NCBI GenBank assembly: GCA_900555555.1
Contig: USLK01000004.1
Coordinates: forward strand, 28,588 to 92,587
Origin: an uncultured Collinsella sp.
Lineage (GTDB): Bacteria; Actinomycetota; Coriobacteriia; Coriobacteriales; Coriobacteriaceae
Length of the DNA stretch: 64,000 nt
Reading direction: 5' to 3'
Shown here: in pieces, positions 62,231 to 64,000 of the stretch
Layout of the letters: every line of letters starts with the position of its first letter
Numbering within the stretch: position 1 is the stretch's first letter
Program-made: the position numbers and the translations under genes
Notes under the pieces: model-generated
Database searches by the model: none
What the model saw: only the letters and a program-made list of their open reading frames with translations
What the model was told of the DNA's origin: nothing

Positions 62231-62764
62231 ATGACAGCCTACGATTACGAAGCCCATATCATCGATATTCCCGATTACCCGGAACCGGGCGTTGTGTTTA
62301 AGGACATCACTCCGCTATTCTCAGACCCTGACGCGATGCGCCATACCGTCGACGGCATTGTCGAGCATTTCCGTGATGCCGGAATCACCAAGGTCGTGGG
62401 CCCCGAAGCACGCGGTTTCATGATCGGCGTTCCCGTAGCCCTCGAGCTCGGCGCGGGTTTCGTCCCTGCGCGCAAGCCGGGCAAGCTTCCCCGTGAAACG
62501 TATTCTGTAAGCTACGACTTGGAATACGGCAGCGACTCGCTCGAGATTCACAAGGACGCCATCACGCCCGATGATCGCGTACTGATAGTCGACGATCTTG
62601 TTGCAACCGGCGGGACTGCGGCCGCAACGGGTAAGCTGATCGAGGAGATCGGTGGGACACTTGTAGGCTACGCATGCATTCTTGAGCTGACCTTCTTGAA
62701 TCCCCATGAGGAACTAAGCAAGACGGGCGACCAGGAGCTTTTCAGTCTAGTACAGGTAAAGTAA
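62231..62764 (+). CDS. apt: Adenine phosphoribosyltransferase
   Basis: Apt (177 aa) salvages adenine to AMP with PRPP. It has the N-terminal IPDYPEPGVVFKDITPL, GPEARGFMIGVPVALELGAGF, the flexible loop RKPGKLPRETYSVSYDLEYG and the PRPP motif VLIVDDLVATGGTAAA. AAAGAGTTGCC precedes the ATG at 62231. It follows merR after 11 bp and precedes the NlpC/P60 gene. Confidence 0.95.
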   Translation: MTAYDYEAHIIDIPDYPEPGVVFKDITPLFSDPDAMRHTVDGIVEHFRDAGITKVVGPEARGFMIGVPVALELGAGFVPARKPGKLPRETYSVSYDLEYGSDSLEIHKDAITPDDRVLIVDDLVATGGTAAATGKLIEEIGGTLVGYACILELTFLNPHEELSKTGDQELFSLVQVK

Positions 62765-62780
62765 ACGGAAAGAACGCGCC

Positions 62781-63905
62781 ATGTCCAATCGTAAACGCAG
62801 ACTATTTACACTCACGATTGCGATCGCAACAACCTTATCAATAACCATCCCGACCGTTCCACAAGCTTACGCGGATACATCCGATGACTTGGCGGCTGCA
62901 CGGTCGCGCCTGGAGGTTATCGGTGCACAATCCTCCTCGTCCATGCGCGACCTCGAGTCGCTAACAGGAAGATTGGAGCAGACGCAAGGGGAGATCGCCG
63001 AGAAAACCGAGGAGATCTCCGCGCGTCAAGCAACGCTCTCCCAATATCTCTCCTGTGAGTATAAGGGCGGGCCGACCGGAACACTCCAAGTCCTGTTCAA
63101 CTCCTCATCATTTGAGGAACTCGTATCACGTGTCTTCTACATGAACAAGGTTGCGAAACAGCAGGCTGACACCATCAAACAGGTCAAAGAGCTCAAGGAT
63201 CAGCTTGGCCAAAAGCAAACGCAGCAGCAAGCCAACCTTACGGCAACGCAAAAGAAGGTTGACGAGCTCAACAAGCAGCGTGCACGCGCAGCTGAACTCG
63301 TCAACTCGCTCGATGCGCGCATGCGGGATGAATTAAGAGCCGAAGCCCAAACCAACGAGAATCTCAGTGCAGGTATCGAAGCAAGCCAGAGCGAGCAGAT
63401 CGCACCCGTAATACCAGAACGCCCGCAAGCAGGCGACAATGAAGCAACAGATTCGAATCGACCGCAATCTGCGCCCCAAAGCCAGTCTGCACCGAATCCG
63501 CAGCCTGCACCGCAGCCCCAACCTGCACCGCAACCGCAGCCCCGGCCCGAGCCTCAACCTGCACCGCAACCGACTCCCATGCCCAACGCCAATGCCGTCG
63601 TCCAGCGCGCGTATGGCAAGCTCGGCTGTTCATATGTATGGGGAGCAACCGGTCCGGATGCATTCGATTGCTCGGGATTTGTAGGTTACTGCTTGACGGG
63701 TACGTATACTCGCATCGGAACGACCTACGACTTTATGAAATGGCCCACAGTGACTAATCCGCAGCCCGGAGATGTTGCCGTCAGTCCAACCCATACGGGA
63801 ATATATATCGGTAACGGGCAGATGATCCATGCATCGACTCCGGCAACGGGCGTGATTATCGGACCGGTGCAATCAGGGATGAAATATGTACGCTATCCCG
63901 GTTAA
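62781..63905 (+). CDS. Secreted NlpC/P60 peptidoglycan hydrolase with coiled coil
   Basis: A 374-residue exported protein. The signal peptide (basic start SNRKRRLF, hydrophobic core, AYA cleavage at about 31) is followed by a coiled-coil region (about 35-195, like PcsB/CwlO-type N-termini), a Pro/Gln repeat linker (about 215-270), and the NlpC/P60 domain with catalytic Cys in DAFDCSGF and His in PTHTGIYIGNG. It cuts peptide bonds in the wall. The coiled coil may be the regulator contact for FtsEX, which is not in this window. A terminator follows. Confidence 0.9.
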   Translation: MSNRKRRLFTLTIAIATTLSITIPTVPQAYADTSDDLAAARSRLEVIGAQSSSSMRDLESLTGRLEQTQGEIAEKTEEISARQATLSQYLSCEYKGGPTGTLQVLFNSSSFEELVSRVFYMNKVAKQQADTIKQVKELKDQLGQKQTQQQANLTATQKKVDELNKQRARAAELVNSLDARMRDELRAEAQTNENLSAGIEASQSEQIAPVIPERPQAGDNEATDSNRPQSAPQSQSAPNPQPAPQPQPAPQPQPRPEPQPAPQPTPMPNANAVVQRAYGKLGCSYVWGATGPDAFDCSGFVGYCLTGTYTRIGTTYDFMKWPTVTNPQPGDVAVSPTHTGIYIGNGQMIHASTPATGVIIGPVQSGMKYVRYPG

Positions 63906-63913
63906 GAACAATG

Positions 63914-63945
63914 AACGGAGGGCTTGATTAAAGTCCTCCGTTTTG
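63914..63945 (+). terminator. Terminator after the NlpC/P60 gene
   Basis: A 12-bp stem (AACGGAGGGCTT paired with AAGTCCTCCGTT, one G-U) with a 5-base loop is followed by TTGTTC. Confidence 0.85.
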
Positions 63946-63961
63946 TTCAAGACTTTAGTCT

Positions 63962-63982
63962 GCTGGCCGCGCAGCGGCCAGC
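63962..63982. terminator. Second hairpin at window end
   Basis: A perfect 9-bp GC-rich stem (GCTGGCCGC/GCGGCCAGC) with a 3-base loop is followed by TTTAAA. It may be a backup terminator or may belong to a convergent gene beyond the window. Confidence 0.5.
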
Positions 63983-64000
63983 TTTAAACCACCCGCTACG

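Noticed and set aside
63470..63590. Tandem CAG/CCG-rich repeats as an independent repeat locus
   Set aside because: They encode the Pro/Gln linker of the NlpC/P60 protein in frame, a normal wall-spanning spacer.

Overview
The window is a dense, almost entirely plus-strand stretch of a high-GC chromosome. It most likely comes from an anaerobic gut actinobacterium of the class Coriobacteriia (Collinsella or a close relative). This is inferred from several things: an FHA-MerR pair matching the actinobacterial GarA-FtsR pair, beside Firmicutes-like traits (TrmFO next to XerC, LuxS, PlsX/PlsY lipid synthesis), and the base composition. No rRNA gene or taxonomic marker is present to prove it.

Layout. 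1-3353: end of a fatty-acid-kinase-like gene, then recG-rsmD-coaD. 3429-12990: a coiled-coil protein, yceD-rpmF, then plsX-acpP-rnc-smc-ftsY-ffh (lipid start-up, RNA processing, chromosome condensation, protein targeting). 13136-16911: thyA-folA, an RNA methyltransferase and a MATE exporter behind a hairpin leader. 16985-19776: ftsH and a NYN-LOTUS protein. 19916-26478: rplS, rnhB, yraN-comM-dprA, trmFO, xerC. 26708-36929: rpsB-tsf-pyrH-frr-uppS-cdsA-dxr-rseP-ispG-proS, which joins translation, pyrimidine, undecaprenyl/CDP-DAG and MEP isoprenoid genes. 42326-59045: an ABC-F ATPase, an M50 protease, scpA-scpB-rluB-cmk-plsC-ispH, DUF512-der-plsY-gpsA-rpe, a cysteine desulfurase, a Nif3-like protein, a zinc-ribbon coiled-coil protein and coaBC. 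59139-63905: tRNA-Pro, luxS, a CDP-alcohol phosphatidyltransferase, FHA-MerR, apt and an NlpC/P60 hydrolase.

The only accessory region is 37000-42140. It is bounded by two tRNA-Ala(GGC) genes in inverted orientation inside 99-bp identical arms, each pointing outward to a second tRNA (Met/Ile2 on the left, Val on the right). Between them lies a decayed prophage head module: a 5'-truncated minor-head (MuF/gp7-like) gene whose C-terminus carries an HExxH domain and overlaps a small orphan ORF; an HEVVH protein; a truncated thioredoxin-like ORF joined to a broken portal gene; a broken minor-capsid gene whose out-of-frame C-terminus looks like a PD-(D/E)XK/CdiA-type nuclease; the 3' half of a tRNA-Leu(CAG); and the N-terminus of a scaffold gene. 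Two different effector-like domains attached to capsid genes, one with a possible immunity partner, make this the best candidate for something undescribed.

Pathway view: the window encodes much of phosphatidate synthesis (PlsX, PlsY, PlsC, GpsA, CdsA, AcpP), three MEP enzymes (Dxr, IspG, IspH), CoA enzymes (CoaD, CoaBC), SMC-ScpA-ScpB condensin, and both SRP GTPases (Ffh, FtsY). Most genes are translationally coupled or separated by only a few bases, and strong hairpin terminators mark the operon ends.
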